Shown here piece by piece: positions 1 to 11,515 of a DNA stretch of 44,632 nucleotides. Source of the DNA: Cyanobacteria bacterium M_DeepCast_200m_mx_001. Its GTDB lineage: Bacteria > Cyanobacteriota > Cyanobacteriia > PCC-6307 > Cyanobiaceae. The stretch is from the NCBI GenBank assembly GCA_016882415.1, contig VGQL01000004.1, positions 1 through 44,632 on the forward strand, read 5' to 3'. Position numbers and translations under genes: made by a program. How positions within the stretch are numbered: the stretch's first letter is position 1; each line of letters begins with the position of its first letter. A model generated the notes under the pieces. The model searched no databases. It saw nothing but the letters and a program-made list of their open reading frames with translations, and had not been told where the DNA came from.

Positions 1-2721
1 CACCCTGGCCACGAAGTCGGCCACGCACTGCTCACCCTTGAAAAACTGGGATTCGGCATCCAGAAGCTGCTCAGAGGCCCAGGGCTGTCGCCCCAGCAGC
101 TGGCGATAGACCGCTTCAATCGCTTCAGTTAGCTCGGCCGTGCTGGGGTTACGGGACAGGCACGCCACCGGTCCCAGGCTTTGGCGCTTGCTGAATCCCT
201 TCAGATTGCCGGGCTGCAGCGCCTTGGCCATGGCGGCCCCGGGCTGTTGTGCGTTGGCGGTGGCGGCGCCGCTGCTCACGGCCGCATTCCAGCCGCCGAT
301 CACCCGGCCCACGCCGGAAGTGGCGGTGGCGGGGGGCGACGCATAGCCGGTGGCCCCGCTGCTCCAGTTGGTGGGCACACCGCCGCCGGGTTGCCAGCGG
401 GGGGCACTCCAGCGCCGGGCCGGCGAGGGCGGGGTCTGCAGGGAGGAGGGGCCGTCGCTGGCGCTGGCGCTGGGGCTCGGGGCGAGCTTTTCGCCGCCGG
501 TGAGGGTGGCGCTCCATCCACCACGCACCACATCGGTGCGACCCGGCAGGTTGCGGGCTGTAAGACTGCCGCTGCCCCGGAAGGCCTCCGGCGGGGTCAC
601 CTCCGGGCGCACCCGGGGGGTGATGTCGGCGTAGGCGGCGGCGTTGAAGGCCCGCTTCAGGGCCGGAACGCGGCGGGTGCTGAGGTCGGTGGGGGTGATG
701 AAGCGCTCGTAGGGAACGGTGTCCTCACCGAAGCAGTCGTTGTATTCGCGGCTGTTCACCATGGCGTCCACCACGCCGTAGAAGCCCTTGCGGGCCGCCA
801 CATCGAAGTAGGCGTCGATCTCCCAGCGGCCGAAGGTGGGGCGGCCCAGGAGGCGCCGGTGCATCACTTCGATGGCCTTGCAGATGTAGAGGCCACTCCA
901 GTAGCGGCGGCGGAAGGCATCGCTGCGGGCCACCTGGCGCACGAACTCCCGCAGGCTCAGGTCGCCGTTCTCAAGCTTGATCTCCTCCACCTGGTTGCGC
1001 TCACCGGCATAGCCGCTGTTGCCGAGGATCTGCACATAAACCGCATTGATCACGGCCTGGGTGCTGGCTTCGGTGTTGCGGATGCTCGGCTGGCCGCCGC
1101 GCCGGGGCACGGAGGCGCCGCCGGTGGCGATCTGCTGCAGCCGCACCACCTTCGGGCCCAGCTTGCGGGGCACGGAGGCGCGGAACTGGGGGCTGTTCAT
1201 CTGCCCCGGCTGGCGCATGCCATTGCCCACCAGGATGCGGCGGGTGTCGTAGCTGAGCGGTGCCGGGCGGGTGCTGACGCTGGCGGTGCCGGAGGGGAAG
1301 ATCGCGCCGTAGTTGAGCCCTAGGGGGTCATTGCCGCCGCCGTAGGGATGCTGGTCGGCGTAGGGCTGGCGGTAGCTGGCGTAGAGGGTGACGTACTGGG
1401 GCGCCCCTTCGAAGGGGGCGCTGAAGCGGAACAACTTGCGGTTGGAGCCCCAGCCGGCGCTCTCCTGGGCTTCTTCGCCGATGTCGCGCAGGTAGGGAAC
1501 GGTCTCCTCCCCGAACACCCGGGCGTACTCCATGGAGTTCACCAGCGAATCCACCAGACCCTTCAGCCCTTGGGCGCTGATGATGTCGAAGTAGCGGGTG
1601 AATTCCTCACGGGAGCTGATGCCGCGGCCGAGGAAGTGGCGGAAGGCCAGCTCCACCACACGGCTGTTGACGAAGCGGCCGAAGAACTGCTGTTGGTACT
1701 CCTTGCTGTGGCCCAGGGCGCGGATGAATTCCCGCATCGAGATGTCGCCCTGGCGCACCTGGCTGGCCTCCACCGGGCAGGGCACCTGGCTGTAGGCCTT
1801 GGCGATGTCCCGCTCGAACACCTGGCGGTAGGCGGCGCGCACCACCTCAGCCTTCTGGGCGCCGCTCATGGCGGGCTTCATGGTGAAGCGGGGGGCCTTG
1901 CCCTGGGCCGCCAGGGCGTAGATGGCGGGCAGCTGCAGGCCCTGGTTCTCGGGGCTGCCCAGCCGTTGGCGGGCCGAGGGGGTGGGCACCGCCAGCTCCT
2001 CGATCAGCACGTTGAAGCTCTCGATCAGCAGCTGGCGGGCCTCCGGCAGATCCTTGAGCAGCTCGGCGGCGCCGGCCCGCATTTCCTGCAGGGCCACGTT
2101 GGTGGCCGCCAGGGAACAGCCCTTCTCCAGCACGTCCCGCAGGCCGCGGGTGTTGACCCGCAGGATGCTGGGGTCACCCGCCACCACGGCGTAGCCCACG
2201 TAGCGCAGGAACCAGGCCATGTCGCGGATCGACTTCTTCATCCGCTCGGTGCCGTAGCGGGCCACCGAAATCGGGCTGAAGCCGGTGGGCAGCACCACGC
2301 GCACATCGGCATCACCGCCGGCACCCTCCAGCAGGCGGGTGAAGGCATTGCCGCGTTGGTTGGCGCCGCTGGCGCCGGCGAAGGTCTGCACGGAGCGCTG
2401 GAAGGCGGCCTGGTCGCTGGCCAGGGGGGTGCCCTCGGCACTGCTCACCGGGCTCAGGGGGGCATCCAGATAGGAGAGCGGCGTGCCGCCGGCGAAGATG
2501 CGGCTGGCCGCCCGGGCCACGATCGCTTCCGCATTGGCGGAGAGGCGACGGGCCGCCTCCACCCGCAGCTGGCCGCTCTGGAAAAAGGTCACCAGGGTGT
2601 TCAGCTCCCCGCCATCGAGGAACCGGTCCTGCTGTTCCGCCTGGCGGACGCTGGAGAGCGGCAGGGTGTCGTAGCGCTGAGGAGCAACCCTGCTGCTGCC
2701 GCTGCTGGCGGTCACAGTCAT
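1..2721 (-). CDS. apcE: Phycobilisome core-membrane linker ApcE (L-CM), 3' end cut off by window edge
   Basis: I translated this directly from the minus strand because the ORF track omits it (no stop inside the window); the frame starts MTVTASSGSS and stays open for 907 codons to base 1. ApcE organises the allophycocyanin core of the phycobilisome and acts as a terminal energy emitter to the photosystems. Residues about 20-240 form the phycobiliprotein-like domain with its insertion loop. Cys202 in EKGCSLAATN matches the family's chromophore-attachment cysteine. At least two complete Rep (pfam00427-type) linker domains follow, at about 270-420 (motif GDISMREFIRALGHS) and about 540-680 (GDLSLREFVRQVARS). 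A Ser/Pro/Gly-rich arm comes next, and a third Rep domain begins at AIEAVYRQLLGRQ. The family usually sits upstream of apcA-apcB-apcC, which would lie outside the window. Identification is very secure; total length is unknown. Confidence 0.97.
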   Translation of the reverse strand, partial: MTVTASSGSSRVAPQRYDTLPLSSVRQAEQQDRFLDGGELNTLVTFFQSGQLRVEAARRLSANAEAIVARAASRIFAGGTPLSYLDAPLSPVSSAEGTPLASDQAAFQRSVQTFAGASGANQRGNAFTRLLEGAGGDADVRVVLPTGFSPISVARYGTERMKKSIRDMAWFLRYVGYAVVAGDPSILRVNTRGLRDVLEKGCSLAATNVALQEMRAGAAELLKDLPEARQLLIESFNVLIEELAVPTPSARQRLGSPENQGLQLPAIYALAAQGKAPRFTMKPAMSGAQKAEVVRAAYRQVFERDIAKAYSQVPCPVEASQVRQGDISMREFIRALGHSKEYQQQFFGRFVNSRVVELAFRHFLGRGISSREEFTRYFDIISAQGLKGLVDSLVNSMEYARVFGEETVPYLRDIGEEAQESAGWGSNRKLFRFSAPFEGAPQYVTLYASYRQPYADQHPYGGGNDPLGLNYGAIFPSGTASVSTRPAPLSYDTRRILVGNGMRQPGQMNSPQFRASVPRKLGPKVVRLQQIATGGASVPRRGGQPSIRNTEASTQAVINAVYVQILGNSGYAGERNQVEEIKLENGDLSLREFVRQVARSDAFRRRYWSGLYICKAIEVMHRRLLGRPTFGRWEIDAYFDVAARKGFYGVVDAMVNSREYNDCFGEDTVPYERFITPTDLSTRRVPALKRAFNAAAYADITPRVRPEVTPPEAFRGSGSLTARNLPGRTDVVRGGWSATLTGGEKLAPSPSASASDGPSSLQTPPSPARRWSAPRWQPGGGVPTNWSSGATGYASPPATATSGVGRVIGGWNAAVSSGAATANAQQPGAAMAKALQPGNLKGFSKRQSLGPVACLSRNPSTAELTEAIEAVYRQLLGRQPWASEQLLDAESQFFKGEQCVADFVARV

Positions 2722-2893
2722 GGATGAGAGCGAGCCTGGCCTGGGCACGTTACGGCTGGCCCTCTGGCCTCCCGGCGGCCCATGAACAAATGTTTGCAGC
2801 CCGTCTTCGCCACCACCGTCGGCCCGGCGGGCTGCATGAAATGCTCCCCGAGAGCCACGTTCCGGGCTCGCCCCCCGCGCCATTCCGCCGCCG

Positions 2894-4114
2894 ATGATCC
2901 CGGCCCCCGCCGATGCCGCCACCCCCGTGGTGAGCGCCTTCTACGACCGCTTCCCCTACCCCGGTGACCCCCTCCAGGACGGCCCTCCGCCCGGGTACAA
3001 CTGGCGTTGGTGCGTGGACGCCGCCTACGCCGCCTGCACCGGCGCCCTGCCGCCGGCGCTCGCCCCGGACCAGCCGCTGCGGATCCTGGATGCGGGCTGC
3101 GGCACTGGGGTGAGCACCGACTACCTGGCCCACCTCAACCCGGGGGCCGAGATCCTTGCCGTGGACATCTCGCCGGGAACCCTCGAGGTGGCAAGGGAGC
3201 GGCTGCGCCGCTCCGGCGGGGGTGCGCTGGCCTCGGTGCGCATCGAGAACCGCAGCCTGCTGGAGCTGCAGGGGGAAGGCCCCTTCGACTACATCAATTC
3301 CGTGGGGGTGCTGCATCACCTGCGGGAGCCGGAGGCTGGCCTGCGGGCCCTGGCGGCCCTGCTCAAACCCGGGGCCCTGCTGCATTTGTTCCTCTATGCC
3401 GATGGGGGACGCTGGGAGATTCACCGCACCCAGAGGGCCCTCACGGCCCTGGGGGTGGGCAGCGGCGAGCCGGGGCTGCGGCTGGGCCGTCAGCTGCTGG
3501 CGGAGCTGCCGGAGCACAACCGCCTGCGGCGCCACCATGAGCAGCGCTGGGCCCTGGACTGCGCCGCGGATGCCAACTTCGCGGACATGTACCTGCATCC
3601 CCAGGAGACCAGCTACAACCTGGAGCGGCTGATGGCCTTCGTGGCCAGTGCGGACCTGCAGTTCGCCGGCTTCTCCAACCCCGCGGTGTGGGACCCGGCG
3701 CGGCTGCTGCAGGGGGACCTGCTGGCCCGGGCCCAGGCGCTGCCGCCGCTGCAGCGCTGGCGGCTGGTGGAGGACCTGGACCCCGACATCAGCCATTTCG
3801 AGTTTTTCCTGGCCAAGGGGCCGCTGACCCCCCACAGCTGGGGTGAGGACACGGCGCTGCTGGCGGCCTCGGGCCAGCGCAACCGTTGCCTGTGGGGCTG
3901 GCCGGGCCGGGCCCTGCTGGATTCCGACATGGCTCCCCTGGACCTCTCCGCGGAGGGCCTGGCCCTGTTGCAGGCCCTGGAGCAGGTCCCCGCCGGTACG
4001 GCCCTGGCGGACCTGCCCCTGGGCTGGCCTGCCGGGCAGATCGCTGCCGTGGCCAGGGAACTGCTGGCCCAGCGGGTGCTGCTGCTCTGCCCCGGGCCCA
4101 GCCCGGCTGCGTGA
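2894..4114 (+). CDS. SAM-dependent class I methyltransferase
   Basis: The 406-residue protein has a Rossmann-type methyltransferase domain. Motif I is LRILDAGCGTGVSTDYL (about residues 64-80), followed by the acidic strand end EILAVDIS and the post-motif IV segment YINSVGVLHHLREPEAGLRAL. About 200 further residues follow the core fold and are not obviously catalytic; they are rich in Leu/Trp and may bind the substrate. The N-terminal FYDRFPYPG motif is typical of a methyltransferase subfamily found in cyanobacteria and proteobacteria. The substrate cannot be read from the sequence. The gene is divergent from apcE and lies about 90 bases upstream of the ATP synthase operon on the same strand, so co-transcription is possible but not shown. 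The ATG at 2894 is the first start in the frame and precedes the conserved N-terminus closely. Confidence 0.85.
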   Translation: MIPAPADAATPVVSAFYDRFPYPGDPLQDGPPPGYNWRWCVDAAYAACTGALPPALAPDQPLRILDAGCGTGVSTDYLAHLNPGAEILAVDISPGTLEVARERLRRSGGGALASVRIENRSLLELQGEGPFDYINSVGVLHHLREPEAGLRALAALLKPGALLHLFLYADGGRWEIHRTQRALTALGVGSGEPGLRLGRQLLAELPEHNRLRRHHEQRWALDCAADANFADMYLHPQETSYNLERLMAFVASADLQFAGFSNPAVWDPARLLQGDLLARAQALPPLQRWRLVEDLDPDISHFEFFLAKGPLTPHSWGEDTALLAASGQRNRCLWGWPGRALLDSDMAPLDLSAEGLALLQALEQVPAGTALADLPLGWPAGQIAAVARELLAQRVLLLCPGPSPAA

Positions 4115-4206
4115 TAAATTCCACGCGCCTTTTCAGAGCGTCGGCGCCTTTGCTGGCCACTCCTCCGCTTCAGTCCCCCGCGCCTTCATCCCCGGATGAT
4201 GCAGCG

Positions 4207-4662
4207 GTGACTGACCCGGGGGATCCCGCCCAACAGAGCGTGTCCGCCCCCCTGGAATCCCCGTTGTCAGTGGTTGCCTCCGCGGCCGCCGACCTCGGCG
4301 TCGACACCCCCGTCGACGACTACGCGCAGCTCCAGCAGCGCCTCCTTCTCGCCACCCTGATCGCCGCCGTTCTGGCGGGTCTGTTCACGGCTCTGGTGTT
4401 CGACCTCCACACCGCCGCCTCCGTGCTGGTGGGTTCCCTCGCAGGGGTGGTCTATTTGCGGCTCCTGGGCCGCAGCGTCGCCCGTCTCGGTCCCGACGCC
4501 AAGAAGGTGGGAAAGCTGCAGTTGCTCGTGCCCGTTGTGCTGGTGCTGGCGGCCGCCCGTCTGCCCCAGCTGGAGCTGTTGCCGGCCCTGCTCGGCTTCC
4601 TGCTCTACAAACCGGCCCTGATTTTTCAGGTTGTGCTCGATCTCCGAGCCGGCCGCCCCTGA
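4207..4662 (+). CDS. atp1: ATP synthase protein I (AtpI)
   Basis: A small hydrophobic protein at the head of the ATP synthase operon, the usual position of the AtpI assembly factor, which is thought to help assemble the c-ring. The core from about [15 protein letters not shown] onward has four hydrophobic segments, including [29 protein letters not shown] and [16 protein letters not shown]. The ORF track extends the frame back to 3886 inside the methyltransferase gene, which is not credible. In-frame GTG codons at 4207 and 4240 are the realistic starts; I give 4207 (151 aa), but the region before residue about 35 is Ala/Pro/Ser-rich and poorly conserved in appearance, so the start is uncertain. 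It ends 34 bases before atpB. Confidence 0.82.
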   Translation: MTDPGDPAQQSVSAPLESPLSVVASAAADLGVDTPVDDYAQLQQRLLLATLIAAVLAGLFTALVFDLHTAASVLVGSLAGVVYLRLLGRSVARLGPDAKKVGKLQLLVPVVLVLAAARLPQLELLPALLGFLLYKPALIFQVVLDLRAGRP

Positions 4663-4696
4663 ACCGTCGCCTGCGCGACCCCGACCGTTCGACCCG

Positions 4697-5873
<1,177 letters not shown>

Positions 5874-5913
5874 TCAGGCCCCACGACGGATGTGAGCCGG
5901 CTCCGGCGGTGGT

Positions 5914-5928
5914 GATCAGCCCCTGATC
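5914..5928 (+). other. Small inverted repeat downstream of subunit c gene
   Basis: GATCAG, a CCC loop and CTGATC form a 6-bp stem in the 187-base gap after the c-subunit gene. The rest of the gap is pyrimidine-rich and contains three copies of AGCTTC (6015, 6021, 6035). No convincing promoter or terminator was seen. It may affect mRNA decay between the c and b' genes; this is inference. Confidence 0.25.
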
Positions 5929-6060
5929 CCATCGCCGGATCCCTCCAACCGTCGCCCCCGGCCCGCAGGCGAGCCCCAGCATCCGCTCCGGCTCCAGCCC
6001 CTTGTCAGCCTTCAAGCTTCAGCTTCACAGCTCCAGCTTCAACCGCCCGCGCCCCGCCCC

Positions 6061-6522
6061 ATGACCAGCTGGTTTCTGCTTGGTGCAACGGAGGGAGGTC
6101 TGTTCGACCTCGATGCCACCCTGCCGCTGATGGCGGTGCAGGTGGTGCTCCTCACCTTCATTCTCAATGCCCTGTTCTTCAGCCCCGTGGGTCGGGTTGT
6201 TGAGGAACGCGAGGGCTATGTCACCACCAGCCGTGCGGAGGCCAAGCAGAAGCTGGCCCAGGCGGAGCGCCTCGAGGCCGACCTCAAGGAGCAGCTGAAG
6301 GAGGCTCGTCTGGCGTCCCAGAAGCTGATCCAGGAGGCCGAGCAGGATTCCGACAAGCTTTACCGCGAGGCCCTGGCGGCCGCCACGGCCGATGCCAACG
6401 CCTCCCGTGAGCAGGCCCGTCGCGAGATCGATGGCCAACGGGCCGCGGCCCTGGCCCAGCTCAAGACCGATGCCGACAAGCTCGGTGACCTGATCGTCAA
6501 CCGTCTGCTGGCCGCGAAATGA
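6061..6522 (+). CDS. atpG: ATP synthase F0 subunit b'
   Basis: The 153-residue product is the second, diverged peripheral-stalk subunit found in photosynthetic bacteria and chloroplasts. A single N-terminal membrane helix (about [20 protein letters not shown]) follows a short lead with LFDLDATLP, characteristic of b'. The remainder is a long charged coiled coil ([20 protein letters not shown] onward) that reaches up the F1 head. The stop overlaps the start of atpF by four bases (ATGA at 6519-6522), implying coupled translation and roughly equal output of b' and b. Confidence 0.95.
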   Translation: MTSWFLLGATEGGLFDLDATLPLMAVQVVLLTFILNALFFSPVGRVVEEREGYVTTSRAEAKQKLAQAERLEADLKEQLKEARLASQKLIQEAEQDSDKLYREALAAATADANASREQARREIDGQRAAALAQLKTDADKLGDLIVNRLLAAK

Positions 6523-7037
6523 CCCTCCCCACCCTCTTCGCCAACCACGGCGGTTTTGGTCTGAACCTCAACCTGTTCGAGACCAACATCGTCAACCTGG
6601 CGATCGTGATCTTCGGCCTCTATAAGTTCCTCCCCAATTTCCTGGGGTCGATCCTGGAGCGCCGCCGCGCCATCATCCTGGCGGACCTCAAGGACGCTGA
6701 GGAGCGTCTGGCCACCGCCACCTCCTCCCTGGCCCAGGCCCAGCAGGATCTGGCCGCAGCCCAGCAGAAGGCCGAGCAGATCCGCGCCGATGGCAAGGTC
6801 CGCGCCGAGGCCATCCGCCTGGAGAGCGAGAAGCGCACCATCGAGGAGATGGCCCGCGTCAAGCAGGGTGCCGCCGCCGACCTGGATGCCGAGGCCGCCC
6901 GCGTCAGCAACCAGCTGCGCCGCGAAGCCGCCCGGCTGGCCATCGAGAAAGCCCTGGCCACCCTGCCCGGCAAGCTCAGCGCCGATGCCCAGGCCCAGTT
7001 GGTGAACCAGTCCATCCAATCCCTGGGGAAAGCCTGA
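6519..7037 (+). CDS. atpF: ATP synthase F0 subunit b
   Basis: The 172-residue peripheral-stalk subunit pairs with b' as a heterodimer. It has the N-terminal membrane segment [20 protein letters not shown], then [21 protein letters not shown], the conserved start of the b-type coiled coil, and an Ala/Arg/Glu-rich helix to the end. It overlaps the b' gene by four bases, and its TGA shares one base with the ATG of the delta gene, so b', b and delta form a tightly coupled block. Confidence 0.96.
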   Translation: MTLPTLFANHGGFGLNLNLFETNIVNLAIVIFGLYKFLPNFLGSILERRRAIILADLKDAEERLATATSSLAQAQQDLAAAQQKAEQIRADGKVRAEAIRLESEKRTIEEMARVKQGAAADLDAEAARVSNQLRREAARLAIEKALATLPGKLSADAQAQLVNQSIQSLGKA

Positions 7038-7585
7038 TGCCGCTGCTAAACACCATCACCAGCCCCTACGCCGAAGCCTTCCTGCAGGTGGCCGAAGCCC
7101 GCAAGGAGGTCGACCAGGTGGTCGATCAGGCCAAGGCCGTGCTCGGTCTTTGGCAGGAGAGCCCTGAGCTGCGGGCGGCCATGGCCTCACCCGTGCTCGA
7201 GGTGGAGGCCAAGAAGGCTGCCCTGGAGAAGCTGTTCTCCGGCCAGCTCACCCCCTCCTTCCTCAACCTGCTGAAGCTGCTGGCGGACCGCCAGCGCATC
7301 GGCATCCTCGATGCCGTGCTGGAGCGCACGCTCGAGCTCCACCGCGAGCAGCGCAACATCGCTCTCGCCACCGTGACCTCGGCCACTGCCCTCACCGAAG
7401 AGCAGCAGGCTGAGCTCAGCAAGAAGGTTCAGGCCGTGGCCGGTACCGACAAGCTGGAGATCAACCTCAAGGTGGACTCCGACCTAATCGGCGGTTTCGT
7501 CGTCAAGGTCGGTTCCAAGGTGATCGACGCCAGCCTCGCGGGTCAGGTGCGTCGCCTCGGACTGGCGCTGGCCAAGGTGAGCTAG
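7037..7585 (+). CDS. atpH: ATP synthase F1 subunit delta
   Basis: The 182-residue product connects the peripheral stalk to the alpha3beta3 head (OSCP-type). The N-terminal helical domain begins NTITSPYAEAFLQVAEA. The C-terminal hallmark is IGGFVVKVGSKVIDASLAGQVRRL, which matches the family's signature GG(F)xVKxGsxxiDxS. The start ATG overlaps the atpF stop by one base (TGATG). A 51-base gap separates it from atpA. Confidence 0.96.
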   Translation: MPLLNTITSPYAEAFLQVAEARKEVDQVVDQAKAVLGLWQESPELRAAMASPVLEVEAKKAALEKLFSGQLTPSFLNLLKLLADRQRIGILDAVLERTLELHREQRNIALATVTSATALTEEQQAELSKKVQAVAGTDKLEINLKVDSDLIGGFVVKVGSKVIDASLAGQVRRLGLALAKVS

Positions 7586-9154
<1,569 letters not shown>

Positions 9155-9184
9155 TCCTGACGGTTACCCCGGAGACCCCCTTCC

Positions 9185-10138
9185 ATGGCCAACCTCAAGG
9201 AGATCCGCGACCGGATCAGTTCCGTCAAGAACACCCGCAAGATCACCGAGGCCATGCGCCTGGTGGCCGCTGCGAAGGTGCGTCGGGCCCAGGAACAGGT
9301 GCTGCGCAGCCGGCCGTTCGCCGATCGGCTGGCCCGGATTCTGGAGAACCTCCAGACCCGCATGCAGTTCGAAACCGCCGATGCGCCCCTGCTGGAAAAC
9401 CGTGATGTGCGCACGATCACGCTGATGGCCGTCACCGGCGATCGCGGGCTGTGCGGTGGCTACAACGCCAACATCATCAAGCGCACCGAGCAGCGGGTGG
9501 CCGAGCTCAAGGGCCAGGGCTACCAGGTGGACCTGGTGCTGATCGGCCGCAAGGTGGCCACCTACTTCCAGAACCGCGCCAGCCAGTACACCATCCGCGC
9601 CACCTTCACCGGCCTTGAGCAGGTGCCCAGCGCGGCTGAGGCCGGCAAAATCTCGGAAGAGGTGCTGGCTGAGTTCCTCTCCGGCAGCACCGACCGGGTG
9701 GAGATCATCTTCACCAAGTTCATCAACCTGGTGAGCTCCAAGCCGGTGGCGCAGACCCTCCTGCCCCTGGATCCCCAGGGCATCGCCAGCCCGGATGATG
9801 AGATCTTCCGTCTCACCACCCGCGACGGCCAGCTGGGGGTGGAGAAGGGCACCGTGAGCAACGAGCAGCCGGCCCTGCCCTCCGATCTGGTGTTCGAACA
9901 GAGCCCCGATCAGCTGCTCAACGCGCTGCTGCCGCTGTATCTGCAGAACCAGCTGCTGCGTTCCCTGCAGGAGGCGGCCGCCTCGGAGCTGGCCAGCCGG
10001 ATGACGGCCATGAACAACGCCAGCGACAACGCCAAGGCGCTCGCCAAGACCCTCACCCTCGATTACAACAAGGCCCGCCAGGCCGCCATTACCCAGGAGA
10101 TCCTGGAAGTGGTGGGCGGTGCGGCCGCCATGGCCTGA
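9185..10138 (+). CDS. atpC: ATP synthase F1 subunit gamma
   Basis: The 317-residue central-shaft subunit. Its N-terminus [20 protein letters not shown] and C-terminus [23 protein letters not shown] form the coiled coil inside the alpha3beta3 head. The middle contains the cyanobacterial/chloroplast insertion (about residues 195-240), but I see no closely spaced cysteine pair there, so the redox switch of plant chloroplast gamma is absent, as is usual for cyanobacteria. It is the last gene of the operon and is followed within 20 bases by a strong terminator. The symbol atpC is used for gamma in chloroplast/cyanobacterial nomenclature (atpG in E. coli). Confidence 0.97.
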   Translation: MANLKEIRDRISSVKNTRKITEAMRLVAAAKVRRAQEQVLRSRPFADRLARILENLQTRMQFETADAPLLENRDVRTITLMAVTGDRGLCGGYNANIIKRTEQRVAELKGQGYQVDLVLIGRKVATYFQNRASQYTIRATFTGLEQVPSAAEAGKISEEVLAEFLSGSTDRVEIIFTKFINLVSSKPVAQTLLPLDPQGIASPDDEIFRLTTRDGQLGVEKGTVSNEQPALPSDLVFEQSPDQLLNALLPLYLQNQLLRSLQEAAASELASRMTAMNNASDNAKALAKTLTLDYNKARQAAITQEILEVVGGAAAMA

Positions 10139-10157
10139 TCAGCCCATTCCCCCCGAA

Positions 10158-10190
10158 AGCCCCGTCGAACCCTCGGCGGGGCTTTTTTGT
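10158..10190 (+). terminator. Intrinsic terminator of the ATP synthase operon
   Basis: The stem AGCCCCGTCGA pairs with TCGGCGGGGCT around a short loop, with one G-U pair, and is followed directly by TTTTTTGTTT. It starts 19 bases after the gamma stop codon. This is a textbook factor-independent terminator on the plus strand. Confidence 0.9.
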
Positions 10191-10208
10191 TTGACGCTGG
10201 CGCCGCCG

Positions 10209-10934
10209 ATGACGCTCGAGTTGCAGCCCCTCTTTCCGCTGGCCCTGGCCCAGGCGCAGCTGCGGCTCGATCCGCTGGAGCTGGCGGTGCTGATGCAGGA
10301 GGTGCTGGCCCTGCGCGGCAGCGCCGAGGGCAACCCCCAGGAGGGCTGCGCCTGGACCGGTGACATCAACGGCATCTGGCAGCTGCATCGGCTGGCGCCG
10401 TTTGCGGGTGTCACCGAGCAGCTGCGCCGCCACAGCTGGAGCTACCTCCAGCAGCTGGGCTTTGACCCCGCTTGCCTGGCCCTGCACATCCAACGGGCCT
10501 GGCCGGTGGTGAGTGCCCCCGGCCAGGTGGTGGGGCGCCACCACCACCCCAACGCCCACCTCAGCGCGATCCTCTACCTCAACGGCGACGGCTCCGGCCG
10601 CAGCGGCTGCCTGCGGCTGTATCCGCCCCGGGCGATGAATGAACTGGTGCCGGGCCTGGCGGTGGGCCACGGTGGTCCGCTGCGCGGCGGCTCTGCCGCG
10701 GCCCAGCGCTGGAATGCCCCCTGGGTGGATGTGGCCCCCCGCGCCGGCCAGCTGGTGCTGTTCCCCGCCGGCACCGACCACGCCGTCACCCCCAACGACG
10801 ACCCCGAGGAGCTGCGGTTGTCGCTGGCCTTTGATCTGGTGCTCAGTGCGCCCCCGGCCGGGCCGCAGGATCCGGCACCGCCGGAATACCTGGCCCCCCA
10901 CCCCAGCCAGTGGACGCCCCTGGAGCCCGGATGA
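10209..10934 (+). CDS. Putative 2OG-Fe(II) oxygenase
   Basis: The 241-residue protein resembles the uncharacterised 2-oxoglutarate/Fe(II) oxygenase family with a double-stranded beta-helix (2OG-FeII_Oxy_5 type). The HHHPNAHLSAILYLN segment (about residues 111-125) supplies the first histidine/acid-type metal ligands. TDHAVTPN (about 189-196) supplies the distal histidine, and Arg203 in EELRLSLAFDL is placed to bind 2-oxoglutarate. The N-terminal LQPLFPLALAQAQL resembles the family's start (a metabolite/prolyl hydroxylase-like fold). The ORF track start at 10119 lies within the gamma gene and terminator, so ATG 10209 is chosen. The substrate is unknown. The ferredoxin gene 63 bases downstream could be functionally linked, but no proof is visible. 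Confidence 0.8.
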   Translation: MTLELQPLFPLALAQAQLRLDPLELAVLMQEVLALRGSAEGNPQEGCAWTGDINGIWQLHRLAPFAGVTEQLRRHSWSYLQQLGFDPACLALHIQRAWPVVSAPGQVVGRHHHPNAHLSAILYLNGDGSGRSGCLRLYPPRAMNELVPGLAVGHGGPLRGGSAAAQRWNAPWVDVAPRAGQLVLFPAGTDHAVTPNDDPEELRLSLAFDLVLSAPPAGPQDPAPPEYLAPHPSQWTPLEPG

Positions 10935-10997
10935 GAACGCACCGGTGCGGCCATCCGGGACAATGAAACCCCACGCGATCCGCAGCCGCCGCGCCCC

Positions 10998-11321
10998 ATG
11001 AGCGATTGTTTCACCGTTGTCTGTGATCTCAACGGCGCCAGCCACAGCTTCAGCTGCCGCGCCGATCAGACCGTGCTGGCCGCCGCGGAGGCCGCCGGGG
11101 TGGAGCTGCCCAGCTCCTGCTGCTCGGGGGTGTGCACCACCTGTGCGGCCCGCATCCAGGAGGGCTCGGTGCACCAGCCCGATGCCATGGGGGTGAAAGC
11201 GGAGCTGCAGTCGGAGGGTTTTGCGCTGCTGTGCGTCTCCTATCCCCGCAGTGATCTGAAGTTGGTGGCCGGCCAGGAGGATGCCCTCTATGAGGCTCAG
11301 TTCGGCCAGTACCAGAAGTGA
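10998..11321 (+). CDS. Plant-type [2Fe-2S] ferredoxin
   Basis: The 107-residue electron carrier has the canonical cluster ligands C-x4-C-x2-C...C: Cys41, Cys46 and Cys49 in SSCCSGVCTTC and Cys79 in FALLCVSYP (29-residue spacing). It is a variant rather than the major photosynthetic PetF: an extra Cys follows the first ligand (CCSG), the body is less acidic, and the C-terminus (GQEDALYEAQFGQYQK) is longer than usual. Such isoforms usually serve specialised redox partners. The TGA stop overlaps the GTG start of the next small gene (GTGA), suggesting translational coupling. Confidence 0.92.
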   Translation: MSDCFTVVCDLNGASHSFSCRADQTVLAAAEAAGVELPSSCCSGVCTTCAARIQEGSVHQPDAMGVKAELQSEGFALLCVSYPRSDLKLVAGQEDALYEAQFGQYQK

Positions 11322-11515
11322 GTGCCCTCGAGCTGCAACCCCTGCTGCTGCAGCTCGAGCGCGGGCCGGGGCCGCTGACGCCCCAGGTGCTGGCCGCCCT
11401 GGCGGCCCATGGCCGGCCGTTGCGCTGGGCGATCACCGCCGCTGAACGCCGGCCGCAGGGCGGGGCCCGCCTGCAGATCGAGGCGGTGATCCTGCGCTCC
11501 GGGGGCCAGCCATGA
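11318..11515 (+). CDS. Small conserved-type protein of unknown function
   Basis: A 65-residue ORF starting with GTG, whose start overlaps the ferredoxin stop by four bases and whose stop overlaps the DUF3326 gene start by four bases (ATGA). The sequence is LELQPLLLQLERGPGPLTPQ followed by a basic, Trp-containing stretch (RPLRWAITAAERRPQGG). There is no membrane segment, cysteine or recognisable motif. Tight coupling on both sides argues that it is a real gene. I do not recognise the family. Confidence 0.65.
   Translation: MSALELQPLLLQLERGPGPLTPQVLAALAAHGRPLRWAITAAERRPQGGARLQIEAVILRSGGQP

Noticed and set aside
181-2727. Long plus-strand ORFs (380 and 459 aa)
   Set aside because: They are antisense to apcE; the translations are Gly/Ala/His-rich low-information sequence typical of high-GC shadows.
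3886-4206. N-terminal extension of AtpI in the ORF track
   Set aside because: It overlaps the methyltransferase gene by more than 200 bases and has no membrane-protein or conserved character.
6015-6040. Three AGCTTC copies before the b' gene
   Set aside because: Too short and irregular to support a regulatory claim.
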